The notes: generated by a model from the sequence alone, not told the origin. 64,000 nucleotides of DNA from Isochrysis galbana (GCA_018136815.1 CM030943.1:272046-336045); one strand, 5' to 3'. Counted from the first letter of the stretch, positions 10,701 through 22,706 are shown. Translations and numbers: made by a program.

Positions 10701-13700
10701 CGGCGGAGGGTGCGGAGGTGCCGACGGCACGGTATGTAGCGAATATGGTGGCAGGAGGGGCGGCGCGTCGACAAAATAGCCACTTCCAGGCATGTCGCAC
10801 CACACGTCCCACTGTGATGGATCGAGCCTTGACTCCTGAATGGGAGGCATAGGCAGCTGGATGCGGATGGGTTCAGAGGTGTTTGAGATTGCCAGCTCTG
10901 CTCCGCTCTCGTCGCGCACCACAATCGATGTGACTATGTCCCCGCCTCCGGCGTGGACGTCCATGGCATACGAAACGAGGGCTAGCTGCAAAGCAGAGTC
11001 GACGGGTAGCGTTCCCTTTGGTATCATGACGGATGCCGAATTGCCGCCTGCGTCGATCAGATTTGCGACTACATTAGATCCTTCGATGCCATCGGCGCTT
11101 AGCGCGAAGCGCAATCGCATGGTGAGCACGCTTGTCCCGATAGTGAGATCTTCCTCACCCGGGAGCATACCGGCCATCAGCTTGCGGCTCATATTGACCA
11201 CAACATGGACTAGGCGTTCCGAAAGATCATTGCTCGAGCAGCTGGCATTTGCAGCACTTCCATTCATGGCGCCCTCACTTAGCCTGCGCTGGGAAAGGCT
11301 CCCCATTGCCTCCTCTGCCGCAGCCTCGCTACTGTCGACTGGCACTGCCTGAGTACAATTTGCGCCCGCCGCGCGCTTCTGCTCCACTGAGGCTAGGATG
11401 GACGAAAAGTAGGCACCCATGCCGTCCAACATCACAGTCGACGCGGCAGCAGTGAGTCCATCGCTCGTGGATTTCAGCAAGAGGCTTTCATACGTGAACA
11501 CGGCCGCCTCCTGTGCGGCTTCTCCAAGCACAAGGTCGCCCCCGACGCCGAGAGAAAGGAGCGCGCTCGCAGTGGCGAGCAGTGAATCGGGCTCGATCGA
11601 CTGCTGCGATAGTTGAGAGTCAGCTAGGTAGGCGAGGAAAAAGGAGCGCAGCGTCTCCTTAGCGTCAGCACCCGCGACTTCTTCGAAGAAGAGTGCCATA
11701 CCTACCGAATCGCCCAACTGCGCAAGCAGGTCGATCTCTGAAGCTGCTTTTGCGTTGGCCGCCATTTGGATGAGCGATAGCTCGCCGTTCGAGTCGAGTG
11801 GTGCCGGCGATACCGATACGTCGACCGACGAGACTGTGCGTGCACCCGACGCGTCGTACACATAACAAAAGATGGTCCACTCACCCCGCTTGGCGAATAA
11901 CCAATCGAGATCCTGACGAAAGCCACGGCCTCCAAATGAGATGGGCGCGCCGCCCCCAGCAAGTACATGTGCGAAGGCGTACGAGAGGCTGTCCCCGCCG
12001 TCGTCATCCTGCCACCCTGAGGCCACAATGCGAACCGGGGAGAACTCGGTGGCTGGGGTAGAAAATTCAAGCGCGCATGAGCCGCCGAATGGCGGTCGAT
12101 TCATGCGAAGCTCGAGCGTGCCCGAGCCGACCCCCGATGACGTGTAAGCCGTCAGCGTGAGCCTGTATACTGAGCCGCCCCGAAGCGATCCCGGACGGAG
12201 CGCAAGGCGTGCCTGAGCAACGCCCGTTGTACTGGCAAGGGAGAGATTGACGTCAGCAGGCTCGATGGTCCACAAGAGAGTTGCTGTCTCATTCGCATCG
12301 ACGACTCCTTGCACAACCAGCTTGTCGCTAGGGTTTTGCGTTAAGTGGGCTAGGGGCTCAATGAGCACACTAGGCGCGTTGTCCGAGACGCGAATTTCTA
12401 CACGTGAACTCGCGTTGTGAGTCGAACCTACTGAATAGACGGTTACCGCGAAGATGTACACGTAGCCCACTAAAAGCGTGTCAGGCGCCAAGTGCCACGC
12501 ACAAGTTGTCGGCGCAGCGAAGCCGCATGGCAGCACAACGTCGAGAGCCGACAAGGATGCGTATGAACAGTTCCACACGTGAGAGAGCAGCGCAGAGGGA
12601 TCATCCGGATCATAGAAGGCTGGAAAGCATGCGTCCGCCGTGAAGCTACGACTCGCGCTGACGGTGCGATCGCCACCCATGATAGCGCCCTGCACGGGTT
12701 CGTCGATGAGCGAGACATTGAGCTCAACACTTGCGCAGTCGATGGTGTTGCGTACGCATGCAGTACAGCGAAAGGTGCCGGCTGTGCCACTGGCCAACGA
12801 TTCTCCGCGAAGGAGCAGGACTCGTTGTGATCGTGAAACACCCGCCGCACTGTCTAGGTCAATGTCTGGTGAGGATGTAGCAGGAGTAACGCTCCACTCA
12901 TAGTCGATGGCCATGTCGGCCGCCTCTGAGCAGCTTGGGACCTCTGCTGTTACCGAAATCGAGCGCGACTGCGAGCGGCGCAGCATTACGCTCTCGGGTC
13001 CATCGAGGCGCAGTATGGGGATGGGTCGCGAAGCGCGGGTCACCGTGACGGTGACTGGGTTTGAGAAAACTCCGAGAAAATTGCGCACGACGACTGAGGC
13101 GGAGAATTTATACCCAGGATTGGACTCTGTCGTTAGGTCGGAGCCGCTGAGCACCGCGATCCGCCTGCCCTGACCCGAACGCGCACGCAGCGCGGGACCA
13201 ACAAGCTCATAGTTGTCGCACTCGGCGGCAACAGCATAATATTCATAGATGAGGGGCCGGAGGCCCCCGCCCGTCGAGCGACTTGCGTCAAGGACTAGCT
13301 TGGAGTCTGCACACAAGCTGAGTTGCGATGGCGAGCGCACCACGGCCGTGGGCCGAACGCACTCCTCCAACTCACCAGTGGCGCGCAAATCGCAGGGCTT
13401 GAAGGTGTCGACCTCGAGTGAATGGGCGGCATTGCAGTAGGCCTCGCCAGAAGAGATGAGACCGCACCCGCACGGGGACGAGCCACACGCCGATGGGTAC
13501 TCCCATTGCTTTGGCCACAGGACGTCGGGCAGCAGCCCTACCCTCATCCCCGCGGACGCCCCCGAAAGCCCATCGATCAGCACCTCGATGGTCGAGTCAT
13601 CAGTCCATACGCAGTCGGGTGCGTTGGGTGAATCGCCTTGTAGCCGTGCAACCGTCTGCGCGTCCAGAACCCTCGAGCAAGGCTCAACCCCGTTCATGCC

Positions 13701-16700
13701 ACCACGATTGGTGGGCTGAGAGTCGAGTTCGATGATGAGCCTTGTCAGGTCGTGTGGGAATCGCACGTCGACAAGTACGGGCTCATGGAAACCAAGGAAA
13801 CGAAAGCGGACGCTGCCACCGGAATCTTCAAATGAGTGGCCGTTGAGCGCCACTGCCACTGGCACTCCGAGGGCATCCGATGGCCCCCATGTGGTGACGC
13901 ACTGGACGTTTGAGTCATCGATTACGACCGCCGGCGTGGACTGAATCGTCGCGCCAAATCGGCAGCGCACCTCGCTCGCTCGGAGTCCTACAGACAGAAA
14001 GCCCGAGCCGGTAATTGTGACAGAGGTTCCTCCTTGTGCATTGCCCTGCGAAGGCAAGACGCTGTCGAGATGCGGGGGTGCATACACCGTCAGCGATAAT
14101 GTGCCAGCAGCCCACGTGCCAGCCACGCCGTCGCCTAGACTGAGGAGCAGGGCGAGTGAGCCAGTCGACGCGACCGCTTCCGCAGGCACGTGGCAGAGAA
14201 TGCGGGTTGCGTTCAACACTTCGGCGTCAACTACGCTGGTGCCCACGTGGCACTTAGGGCGGATGCCCACGAAGTTGGAGCCATGAATCGTAAGCATGAC
14301 CGATTCTCCCAGTGGCACAAAGACCGGCTCGACAGCGTGGAGTGTAACGCTGGCAAAATCGTACTCGTTGAAGAGCAGTGGGGCCAACGCAGTCGGAGCG
14401 GCCTCGGCGCCATTTGGTAGGCACGAAACGGTCCACTCTTGAGCGATGCCTGTCGCTGGTGTACGTACCAACAGCACCGAGGAAGAAACCGTTTTGGCGA
14501 AGCGAGTCACCACGAGTGATGACTTGGAGCTCGCACGGAATTCGCATATAGCACTCGACAATCCCGGGAAGGGGAAGCCCCGTCCCTGAACGTGGAGATC
14601 TACCTCCAGCGATGCGGATGTGAACGAAGGGCTGAGCGATTCAACCATTGCATTGTAGACGACGTAATTGGTCCCTGTTGAAACGAAGCATTGGCCGTTG
14701 AGCGCGAGCTCGATCGGATAGACGCCCTGCATATCTCGGAACTCATCGGGGAAACGCGGCTTTATGCACGTGGCTGTCGTACCGTTGGCACTGAGGGAGC
14801 CCGCAGCGGGCGAGACGAGGCCCGAACCGAAGCGGCAGAGCACGGGCCCGCCCACATCGGCGGCCGATAGAAAGGAGCCCGAGAGCACGAGATCTTGCTC
14901 AGAGTAGTACAACCCACCGCCTGGAGAAGTAGCAGCGACGGAGACAGCCGTCGAATCGTAAAAACGGAATTGATCGAGAAGATCAACACTCAGGTGCGGG
15001 CCCACCACGAGGCGAAGAGGCGTCGTTGTCGTGGCCCAGACGCCATCCACGCTATCGCACAATAGCGTATCGTCGTCGACCACCTCTGCCGCTGTGGAGC
15101 CAATGCCCTCAAAGAGACAAGTGATATTGAGCTGCCCTGCCGGTGCGAGCGCGGCGAAGCCTTTCCCAGAGATTGTGAGCTGGCTTATGCAGCCGATCGC
15201 AGTGCTGTGTGGCGCCACATGTGTCACCTCGATGACGCTGATCGTGCTGCCATCAAAGCGTTGGAATGGGGCGGGAGGGTGCGATCCGCCACTCTCGTGG
15301 AAGTTGAAGGCATAGCACAGTAGATACAGCCCCGAACGGGTGAATCTGAACGTGGCTGCGAGCGGCGTGCCCATCACGATTGAGGGTATGGTCGCCGTGT
15401 CGTCGCTACATGCGGCTGTGCCTTCAGGGAGCCACTTGGCAAAGTCGCCGGCTCCGACATTCTGTCCCTGGACCCCGAGCTGAACGAGTGCTCCAGTGAG
15501 TGCAACACCCGCTGTCGGAGCGGTGATGGAGCCCGGCGGTAGCAGAGGAGGCAGCAGAGGTGGTACTGGTGGCAGAGGCGGCGTGGGTGGCGGCGGCAAG
15601 GTGGGCGGTGGGCGGGGAGGGGATGGAGTGTCGAGCGGAGCTGACGGCGCCGTGACGTGCAGCGGCGAGACGACGGGTTGAGCCGCCGGCATGGGTGGGG
15701 GCGGTGATGGTGCAGCCACAATTGTGGCGACGGACATGACACTCGACACGAGGTTGACTGCAACTCCGAGAGTGTCAGAGAGGATGTCTGTGAAGCCAAC
15801 ACTAGACACGAGACCAGTGAGGTCACGCTCGCTCAAGAGCGACGCGGGAGTCAACGTCACCACGAAGTCCATTGGTGGCACTGCGGCAATGCTCTCCACC
15901 CCAGGGAAAAGATGTAGTAATGCCTCCAGCACCGCATCCGCGTCGAGCAATTGAGCTGGGCCAAGCGAGAACGTCACAGTGCGGACGACGGAGCTGCCCG
16001 GCGTTACGGGTGGCGGTCTTGGAGGGGGCGGCGAGAACGGAGGCAAAGGCGACGGGGGTGGGGACGGGCTACCCGGCGATGACAGGACTGAGGGCGGCAG
16101 TGGTGGCATCATGGGCAAAGGGGAAGGCCTGGGAGGATTGCTGGGCGAAGGCGTGGGCGGCAAGGGGAAAGGGGGTGGAGGCGTGGAAGGAGGTGCAAGC
16201 GGCGGCGGCAATGCGGGCTGGCCCGGCGGCGGCGGCGGCGGTCCGATTGGAGGAGCCAGCGGCAGTGGCGGCGAGCTGGGACTGGGAGGCAGCATTGGGG
16301 GTGGTTCTGAGGGCACGTCGGGAGGCTGCGGTGTCACCGGTGGAGGAAGCAGCGGTGGGGGCCGGAGCGGCGCCGGCGAGGGCGGGAACGAAGGTGGCGG
16401 AGATGGGGCAGGATGCGGAGGCGGTTGCAGAGGTGGCGGAGGTGGGAACGATGGGGGTGATGCTGGAGGTGGTGATGTGGGGGGCGGCGAAGGTGGCGCC
16501 GCAGGCGGCGAGATGCAATTTGATAGATAGGGGTCGCACTGTGCGCTAGCGCAGTAGCTGGGGCGAGTGAAGGAGCAGTCAAAGTCGTAGGAGGTGGTCA
16601 GGCTGTCGCAGTATAGGTAGGAGACGCAGTCCGCGCAGCCGACCTCCTCGAGAGCAGTGCAATTGATGGCCGGCGGCGGCGGCGAGGGCAGGAACTGGGC

Positions 16701-17017
16701 AGAGGTGGCCTGTGGGGGCAGGAGAGGGGGGCGGGACGAGTAGGAAGCACTGCGGGCTGCACAGCGAGCGTGTGCACCGCAATCGATCCATTTCACTTCT
16801 CCTTCACATGTGGGCATGGGAGGTGAAGACAGCAGTTGCCTCTCCCTCTCTCACTCTTCCGCCTCCCCCAATCCATCCCACCCCTCACTTCCCCGGCCAT
16901 CACTCGCGGTGTCTGGCTGTGCGTCGTGGTGCTGCTGACCTGTAAAAGGGCGAAGAGCACCGCGAGCGCGGCGAGGAGCCGCGCGTGCGCCGCCGTCGCT
17001 CTCGGCGCCCATCCCAT
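7792..17017 (-). CDS. Giant REJ/GPS polycystin-1-like surface protein (one frameshift)
   Basis: About 3,000 residues in order. A signal-peptide exon begins at 17017 (MGWAPR.., then ARLLAALAVLFALLQ), joined by an intron of uncertain borders to the main frame, which is open to 16817. A Cys-containing head and a proline-rich, pherophorin-like region (about 15990-16520) follow. Next come IPT/TIG-type repeats (about 13740-15250; for example GGTSVTITGSGFLSVG) and a PKD/REJ-like region (about 11800-13400). A second proline run precedes an EGF-like module (CMLDGTCKCALGFTGANC) and a GPS motif (CSFWDEATH..GC then CECSHLTDFSAL). A membrane segment follows at SATILVVTTNLAWLITILF, then a long cytoplasmic loop and about four more hydrophobic segments to the stop at 7792. 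The REJ-GPS-TM order matches polycystin-1 relatives. No PKD channel domain or PLAT domain was seen. The reading frame shifts at the G run at 10553-10565; with that indel both halves read through. Likely a surface adhesion or mechanosensing receptor; the function is inferred. Confidence 0.85.
10553..10565. other. Homopolymer (13 G) that breaks the giant gene's frame
   Basis: The upstream frame ends in PGTPPPPRPLH and a stop at 10539-10541. The downstream frame reads WPSPPPSPPLYRPEDGC and is open through the proline run in a different phase. Shifting at this C tract (minus strand) merges them without any other stop. A sequencing or assembly length error is the simplest reading; a true frameshift would delete EGF, GPS and all membrane segments. 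Confidence 0.85.
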
Positions 17018-18465
17018 CCCCGCGAGTCGGAAGGGGGGGGACGAGGAGAAGGAGAGGAGAGAGGGAGACGGGGGGGAGGAGATGCTTGTGAATCAAGATG
17101 ACGTAGTTGTTGGGGAGATGGAGGGGAGGCTGATATTAGAGGGAGAGAAGTTGCTCGGAGGGAGGATACACGCAGGGAGAGAGGAAGAGATACCAAATTT
17201 TTTGTGAAAAACCTAGAAGAAATGGGCAGGAGAGCAGTAGGTGGCGCGCGGTGCCAACTGGAAGAGAGAGGGAGAGAGAGAGAGAGAGAAGACGGACCAC
17301 CGGAGAACTTATGAAACAGGGCGTTAACACAGGAGACAAGCTCTAGGATCGGCACAGGGGAGGGCGCCCTCCTCTCTCTCTCCTCCTCCTGGGGGGGGGG
17401 GGGGAAGCCGACGCCCCCGCACTCTCTCGCCAATCGAACAGGCCTTCTTCAACTCATCCTGTATGACACGGAGCTCTACTCTAATGTATTTGACTTCTTC
17501 TCTCTGTGTCCTTCCGCGCTGTGCAAACGGAGAGAGCCTCCGAGAGACGAGAGAAGAGAGAAAGCCGTCGAGAAGAGGGAGAGAACAGTGGTGAGAGAGA
17601 GACCCCAGAGGAGAAGAGAAATCGGCTTGGTGAGAGAAGAGAGCCGAGAGGGCGCACGCGCCCCAACCCTGCTCGCCTTCTGCAACGAGGTCGGCGGTTA
17701 CAGCTATCAGCTAAGCCGTTAGAACCTCCAAGCAGCCGCCAAACCGTCGGTTTCGTCGGCAGCGAGCCCTCCTCCTCCCTCCCCCCACGACTCTTTTTCT
17801 TTTTCTTTTGACTCTGCACGACAATCTACGCGACCGCCGACCGCGAATCCAGACCCATATTTTCGAAAAGCAAGGTCTCGCTTTTCGAAAATGCAGAGTC
17901 TGTGCATTCCAAAAACAGGGGTTGACAAGAGGGGGTCGAAATCAAGACCCCACTAACAACTCTTGATTTTTTTGCGGAGCAAACCCCCCCATGCGCGCCC
18001 ATCTGTCATCTGTCAGAGCAAGGCTCATCTCACTCTTGGAGATTACCTGCGAGGGCGCGCCGGCAGCTAGCGCGGAACGCGGTTCTTGGGGGGAGCTCAT
18101 GGAGCTTTCCTCGGGGGTGACTACGGGCATGGTGATCGACGCACGACGCACGACGCACGCACGGAGCACGGAGGGCGCGGAAGTGCGGAAGGAGGCTTGT
18201 GGGAGGTGGTCCTAGATGTTAAACACAGGAACAGTGCACAGTGTGTTTCTACGGAAGCCAAAAACAGTGTTTTTCACCGTGTTTCTAGGAGACCCCCATG
18301 TCCGGAACAGAGGGTTGCGCGCTGCGGGCGCGCGGTGAGTGAGCTGCGAGCGAGGCCATAGCCATAGCATAATCAATCCCGCCACCTGATTGCCTGGCCT
18401 CCCACCTGCACCACTACACCACTAGCTACCACCACCTACCACCTACCACCTAGTTGGATGCAAGA
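17018..18465. other. Upstream flank of the giant gene; low complexity and a hairpin
   Basis: The flank holds purine-rich runs (GAGA at 17270-17290, G run at 17392-17402) and a perfect 13-bp inverted repeat at 17859-17892 (ATTTTCGAAAAGC, 8-base loop, GCTTTTCGAAAAT). 18215-18290 carries the motif TGTTTCTACGGAAGCCAAAAAC, also found in variant form near 44030-44110. Several antisense open frames are arginine/serine low complexity and are not called. Confidence 0.45.
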
Positions 18466-18856
18466 CAACTATCGTTAAAACGATAGGGTCATGGAGCGCG
18501 CGCCGCCGCCCGCTCTCGCTGCCGCTGCCCTCGCCATGATGGACGAAGAGCACACGGACACGCCGCTGTCGCCGAAGCGACCGCGCCAGGACGACCCCCC
18601 CAGTCAGGTGGGCACAGGAGCCGGCGGGCCGCGCCCGCGCACCACCGAGAACGAAGAGAGCACGACCAGCATGCTGGGTGTCAGCATGCAGCACACACAA
18701 GCCACATCCCACAGCCACACCAGACACATCACCCCAGTGGGACGCTCCATCAGGGAAGGCCTCCGGGCCTGGACCCTACACAGCCGCGGTACCGCCCTCG
18801 CGCTCCGGCGTGAGGTGCCGGCGGCAAACCAAACGAACAAAAATTTGAAGGACTGA
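18466..18856 (+). CDS. Possible LINE ORF start: hairpin leader plus 121-codon ORF fragment
   Basis: A hairpin (CTATCG-TTAAAA-CGATAG, 18470-18485 approximately) is followed by GGGTCATGG and an ORF from 18491, MERAPPPALAAAALAMMDEEHTDTPLSPKRPRQDD. The same leader context followed by MERAP occurs in reverse at about 41155-41185. Near 18815 the DNA changes to the C-terminal region of the LINE reverse transcriptase (PNEQKFEGLRMGS, in another frame). The fragment therefore looks like the 5' end of a LINE fused by deletion to its 3' half. The ORF product is basic/proline rich and unrecognised. Confidence 0.5.
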
Positions 18857-20215
18857 GGATGGGGTCTCTTAAGAGAAAACGCCCCCCCGCTAGCTTTGGA
18901 AGGTACAAGTGGCTAAAAGGGAGCGAATACGCGACCATACTAGGTGTCCCCCTGGGAGGGGCGCAAGCCACTAAGGGATTTTGGCGGAAACTAGTAGACA
19001 AAATAGAGAAAAAGGCCGCCGTATACATGCCGCTCACAAACAACCTATCAATACACGGCAAAACAAAAGTAGCAAACTTCCTAATATACTCTATTCCGAG
19101 ATACTGATTACAGACACTAGCGGCCCCCAGATGGTTCCACACGGCCGTCAAAAGAGCCGTAGACAAAATAATGTGGACTAACGCGCGCACCGGACGTAGG
19201 TTACAATGGATAAAACACCCCGAACTCCCGCTAAGAAACGACACCGAGGAAGGGCCCCACCTAGGGGTGGGCCTTCTGGACTGGGATAACCATGTTAAGG
19301 CGCTACAAGCGAAATGGGCACTAAACTACTTGGACGCGCGCCAAGCGCAATGGAAACAAGTGCTCGACGCTTGGTTCTGTCGCACGAATCTAGGGAGATT
19401 AATAATAATTAATTTCTTAATAGTCTCACCGCACACGCGACCGTGCATCCTCTACTTTCTACTCACGTAGGAGTCTTTCTACACCCCCACTCCCCCGGCC
19501 CTTTCCCCCCCGCCATCAGGCGACTCCCCCCGTGCACTACTAGGGGGATAGGGGAAAAGGGCTTAGATATGGTCCGGTGGCCCGCGCCCCCCCCGGTGAT
19601 CCGTTCCCTCCTTCCTCCTACGCCTACCGGGCTGGCGGCGTCCTCAGTCCCGACTTATCCTGTAAACAGGTGCGGGACTTACATATTTTCCGGTGAGCGG
19701 AGCTCTCGCTCCGCCCACCCCCTTCTCCGCGCTCTCTCTCCCCTCTCCTGTGGCACGCGCGATGGCGCGCCTGCGACAGGCCTGCAGCTGCCCCTGGCGA
19801 CCCCTGGAGGCCCCTGGAGGCCAGCTCAGGGGGCAGAGGAGGCTGGGGCTGGGCCCTGGCCTCCCCTGCCTCTCCCTCGCTGGCGCTCCTGTGCCTCAGG
19901 GGTCCCCAATCTGCACCTGTCTGCCTGTCGAACAGGGGAGGGGGGGTTGGAGCGATGGGCTGGCCACGGCAGGCCAGGACGCGCGAGGCAGGCAAGCCTG
20001 CCAGTGAGAGAGTGGGTCAGCAGGGCAGTCTGCTCCTGGCAAGCCATCAGGCATGCCAGGAGCATGGGTGGTTCCTCCCCCATGGCAGGGGAGGAGTGGA
20101 GAGAGGGGGGGGCTCGTGCCCCCCCATGGGCGAACCAAGTATATACTTAGTTGCGCACGAATCTAGGGAGAGCAGCCGTCCTGTCAACGATACCTACAAC
20201 CTACAAACAAACTGA
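18815..20215 (+). pseudogene. LINE reverse transcriptase C-terminal remnant, interrupted
   Basis: From about 18815 the frame reads KRKRPPASFGRYKWLKGSEYATILGVPLGG, matching the thumb region of the LINE at 29910-30990. It continues FWRKLVDKIEKKAAVYMPLTNNLS to a stop near 19107; the downstream part, WFHTAVKRAVDKIMWTNARTGRRLQW, KHPELPLRN and GVGLLDWDNHVKALQAKWAL, continues in other frames. A type A SINE-like element splits it at TNLGR (19399-20153); after it the host reads GRAAVLSTIPTTYKQT. The remnant ends near 20215, where minus-strand LTR pol sequence starts. Frame breaks show it is dead. Confidence 0.8.
19399..20153 (-). mobile_element. SINE-like element, type A, inserted into a LINE remnant
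   Basis: This 755-bp copy is flanked by an 18-bp duplication, CGCACGAATCTAGGGAGA, at 19381-19398 and 20154-20171. Removing it restores the LINE amino acid sequence RTNLGRAAVL. On the minus strand it begins AACTAAGTATATACTTGG and ends GTGCGGTGAGACTATTAAG with an AT-rich tail. This is the clearest proof that type A is a mobile unit with these exact ends. Confidence 0.95.
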
Positions 20216-21562
20216 CAGACGCTCTTTGCCCATTCGGACTTGGTGATGGAGGGTGCGGTCGAGGAAGAAGCGGCTCCGAGCCCACTTGGTCACGTGCTCC
20301 TTCTCGAAAAACACGCGATAGTGCCAAACATTGCCGGCTCGAGAGAGGCCGCCGTTGAGAATGGCGTGGATGAGCTCGAAATCGTCGGACTTCCTGTAGA
20401 GAGAGGCTACCTCGTAGGCGGCATCCTCAAACAGTTGGTCCCACGAGGCTAGGATGACCTCTCGCTCAGAAATTTCCCCGGCGAGGCTTGGATCGACGGG
20501 ATGGCGCCGAGTCGCCGGATTTGGAAGCGAGCGGAGGCCCGCGACGGCGGGTGGAGGTTGGGGATCAGAAATAGGCTTGGCAGACGGGACAGGAACGAGC
20601 GTATTGGATACGGGATCGGAATTCGAATTCGGCGGAACGGAGAACGGCGCGGCGGGCAAAGGTTGAGAAGGGGACTCAACCGAGGCCGGAGGGGCACCAA
20701 TGGAGTTGTCTCCTTCTTCCACAAGCGGTGGCGAAGTTTCGACTCGAGGAGAAGTCGTAGTGCCCGCTTGGCCACGATGAGGGTGAGGCGGCTGTCGCCG
20801 CCGGTGTTGAGCGAGTAGTCGATGTAGGCCCGATGAGCTTCCAGGAAGTCGTTCCCTAGGAGGAGGAGCATCGGCATCGGGGCTCCTTCGACGACCAAGA
20901 AGCGATGGCGGAATTCTACAATTCTACGGAAGCAAGGGAGAAGACGAGAGTGGCATAGCCACGGACGCGGAGCGGGTTGCCGTCCGGCCCCACGACGCCC
21001 GGCCGCGTGGTCGCGCGTTCCCAGGCGACGCAGGCATCGCGGGGTAACGCGGTGAGTAGAGCAGTCGTCACCACACAGACGGGCCCGCTCCAGTGTCCGC
21101 CAACGTCTTGTCGACGGTGAGGTCGGTGTCCACGACGTAGCGCGTAGGGCCGCTCGCCGAGTGGCGGCACACTATGAGATCGCGCACGTAGAGGCAATGG
21201 CGTGGGTAGAGGCTCGCCGGTGTATTAATCACCGCGCGAGCGGCCACTTCTCGGGCCACCGAAGCTACAATTCCGGACGGGGTAGCTTCCAGGCGACGCC
21301 CGGCGGGCACCAGGCCAAGGTAGCAAGGTAGTGTTGACGATAGGCGGCAATGCGGTCCGCCGTCGTGAGGCGGCGGGGCCGATCGAGAGAAGATAGAGGC
21401 GGATCGAGATCGGGAAGAGCGCCCACGACAAGGCGAGAGCTCAACGGAGGGAGAGCGGTGGCGCACTCTTGCCTGTCGAGCCCAAGTGAGGCGCAGGGCA
21501 GCCTGCCAGCCGGTGGGAGCGAGAGCGCTAGAGAGTGGGGCGACGGCGGCGCACGTCTCCAA
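20215..21562 (-). pseudogene. Ty3-type LTR retrotransposon pol fragment with retropepsin
   Basis: Minus-strand frames contain an aspartic protease active site, VDKTLADTGAGPSV, followed after a one-base frame change by VTTALLTALPRDACVAWERA and GNPLRVRGYATLVF. A further frame gives the flap and second half, LLLLGNDFLEAHRAYIDYS. A variable linker follows (20450-20720) and a conserved-looking stretch, LIHAILNGGLSRAGNVWHYRVFFEKEHV, ending in a stop at 20201. Reverse transcriptase is not present. Frameshifts and truncation mark it as a dead fragment. No LTR was found. Confidence 0.7.
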
Positions 21563-21599
21563 AAGTGGACCCCCACGGCAGGGGAGGAGTGGAGATTAA

Positions 21600-22135
21600 A
21601 TAATTAAACCTTTTAATAGTCTCACCGCACACGCGGCCGTGGACCCTCTACTTTCTACTCACGTAGGAAAACTTTCTACTCCCCCACTCCCACGGCCCTT
21701 CTCCCCCCGCCATAAGGCGACTCCCCCCGTGCACTACTAGGGGGATAGGGGTGAAAGGCTTAGATATGGTCCGGTTGCCCGCGCCTCCCCCCGGTGATCA
21801 TTCCCCCCTTCCTCCTCTGCCTACCGGGCTGGTGGCGGCCTCAGACCCGACTTATCCTGTAAACAGGTGCGGGACTTACCTATTTTTCGGTGAGCGGAGC
21901 TCTCGCTCCGCCCACCCCCTTCTCCGCGCTCTCTCTCCCCTCTCCTGTGGCACGCGCGATGGCGCGCCTGCGGCAGGCCTGCAGCTGCCCCTGGCGACCC
22001 CTGGAAGCTCCTGGAGGCCAGTTCTGGGGGCAGAGGAGGCTGGGGCTGGGCCCTGGCCTCGCAGGGGAGGAGTGGAGAGGGGGGGGGGGGGGCTCTTGCC
22101 CCCCCCCATGGGCGAACCAAGTATAAACTTACTAG
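21600..22135 (-). mobile_element. SINE-like element, type A, internally deleted
   Basis: Both ends match the complete type A copies: on the minus strand it begins AAGTTTATACTTGGTTCGCC and ends GTGCGGTGAGACTATTAAAAGG with an AT tail. About 230 bp of the middle, between the GGCCCTGGCCTC and GCAGGGGAGGAG positions, is missing. Just outside the 3' end lies GGCAGGGGAGGAGTGGAG, itself type A sequence, so it may have inserted into or recombined with another copy. No clean target duplication was found. Confidence 0.85.
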
Positions 22136-22139
22136 TAGT

Positions 22140-22660
22140 TGAAAAACGCTAGGGGTAGGTAGGGGCACGCAAGGAGCAAGCAAGGGGGTAAAGCAGGCGA
22201 GGGGCAAAGCAGGCGACTAAGTAAGTAGGCGACAAAGTAGGCGAGGGCGCAGAAGATGGAGGGGCAGAATGTAGGCGGAAGATTCCCCAACGCTGCCTAG
22301 CCTACAAAGAAGGGCATAGAAACATAGAAACGTGTAGACACGACTTCTACTTATAAAACAAGACGGTCGATTGGCGATTGGGGATGCGACATGGTGACGA
22401 CTAGTGACGATTGAACGCTATTCCACGTGTTGGGTGGTGGTAAGGTAGTATATACCAGACAAGTAGTAGGTGTAGGTGTGTGGCCCTGAATCTTTAGATG
22501 GTTTTTTTTCAACTTTCAACACCATGCACCATGCACACTATTTATTCGTTTCAACCTTCAACCTTGCAAAAACCCTTGACTGACTCTACCTACTATCTAG
22601 CTAAGAGGTCTAGATGCTAGATGGACGTGATACGGGGGCACCCGCTAATTATTACTATTA
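22140..22660. other. Non-coding, with short degenerate tandem units
   Basis: 22185-22250 has four or five variants of a unit of about 15 bases, AAAGCAGGCGAGGGGC or AAGTAGGCGAC. The remainder is AT-richer and holds a GAATCTTTAGATG motif (near 22488) that recurs near 46522, 47272 and 47291. No gene is seen. Confidence 0.4.
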
Positions 22661-22661
22661 C

Positions 22662-22706
22662 TACTAGTGGGGTTGGCTAGGATATAATGTTAATTATTTT
22701 ATTTAC
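22662..22706 (+). mobile_element. SINE-like element, type B, 3' tail only
   Basis: About 45 bp match only the terminal part of type B: CTAGTGGGGTTGGCTAGGAT, ATAATGTTAATTATTTTATT. It is a severely 5'-truncated insertion. The stop codon of the minus-strand gene at 22699 falls inside this tail, so the element supplies the 3' end of that reading frame. Confidence 0.65.

Noticed and set aside
15979..16549. Glycine/alanine-rich plus-strand frames
   Set aside because: Antisense of the proline-rich coding of the giant gene; composition explains them.
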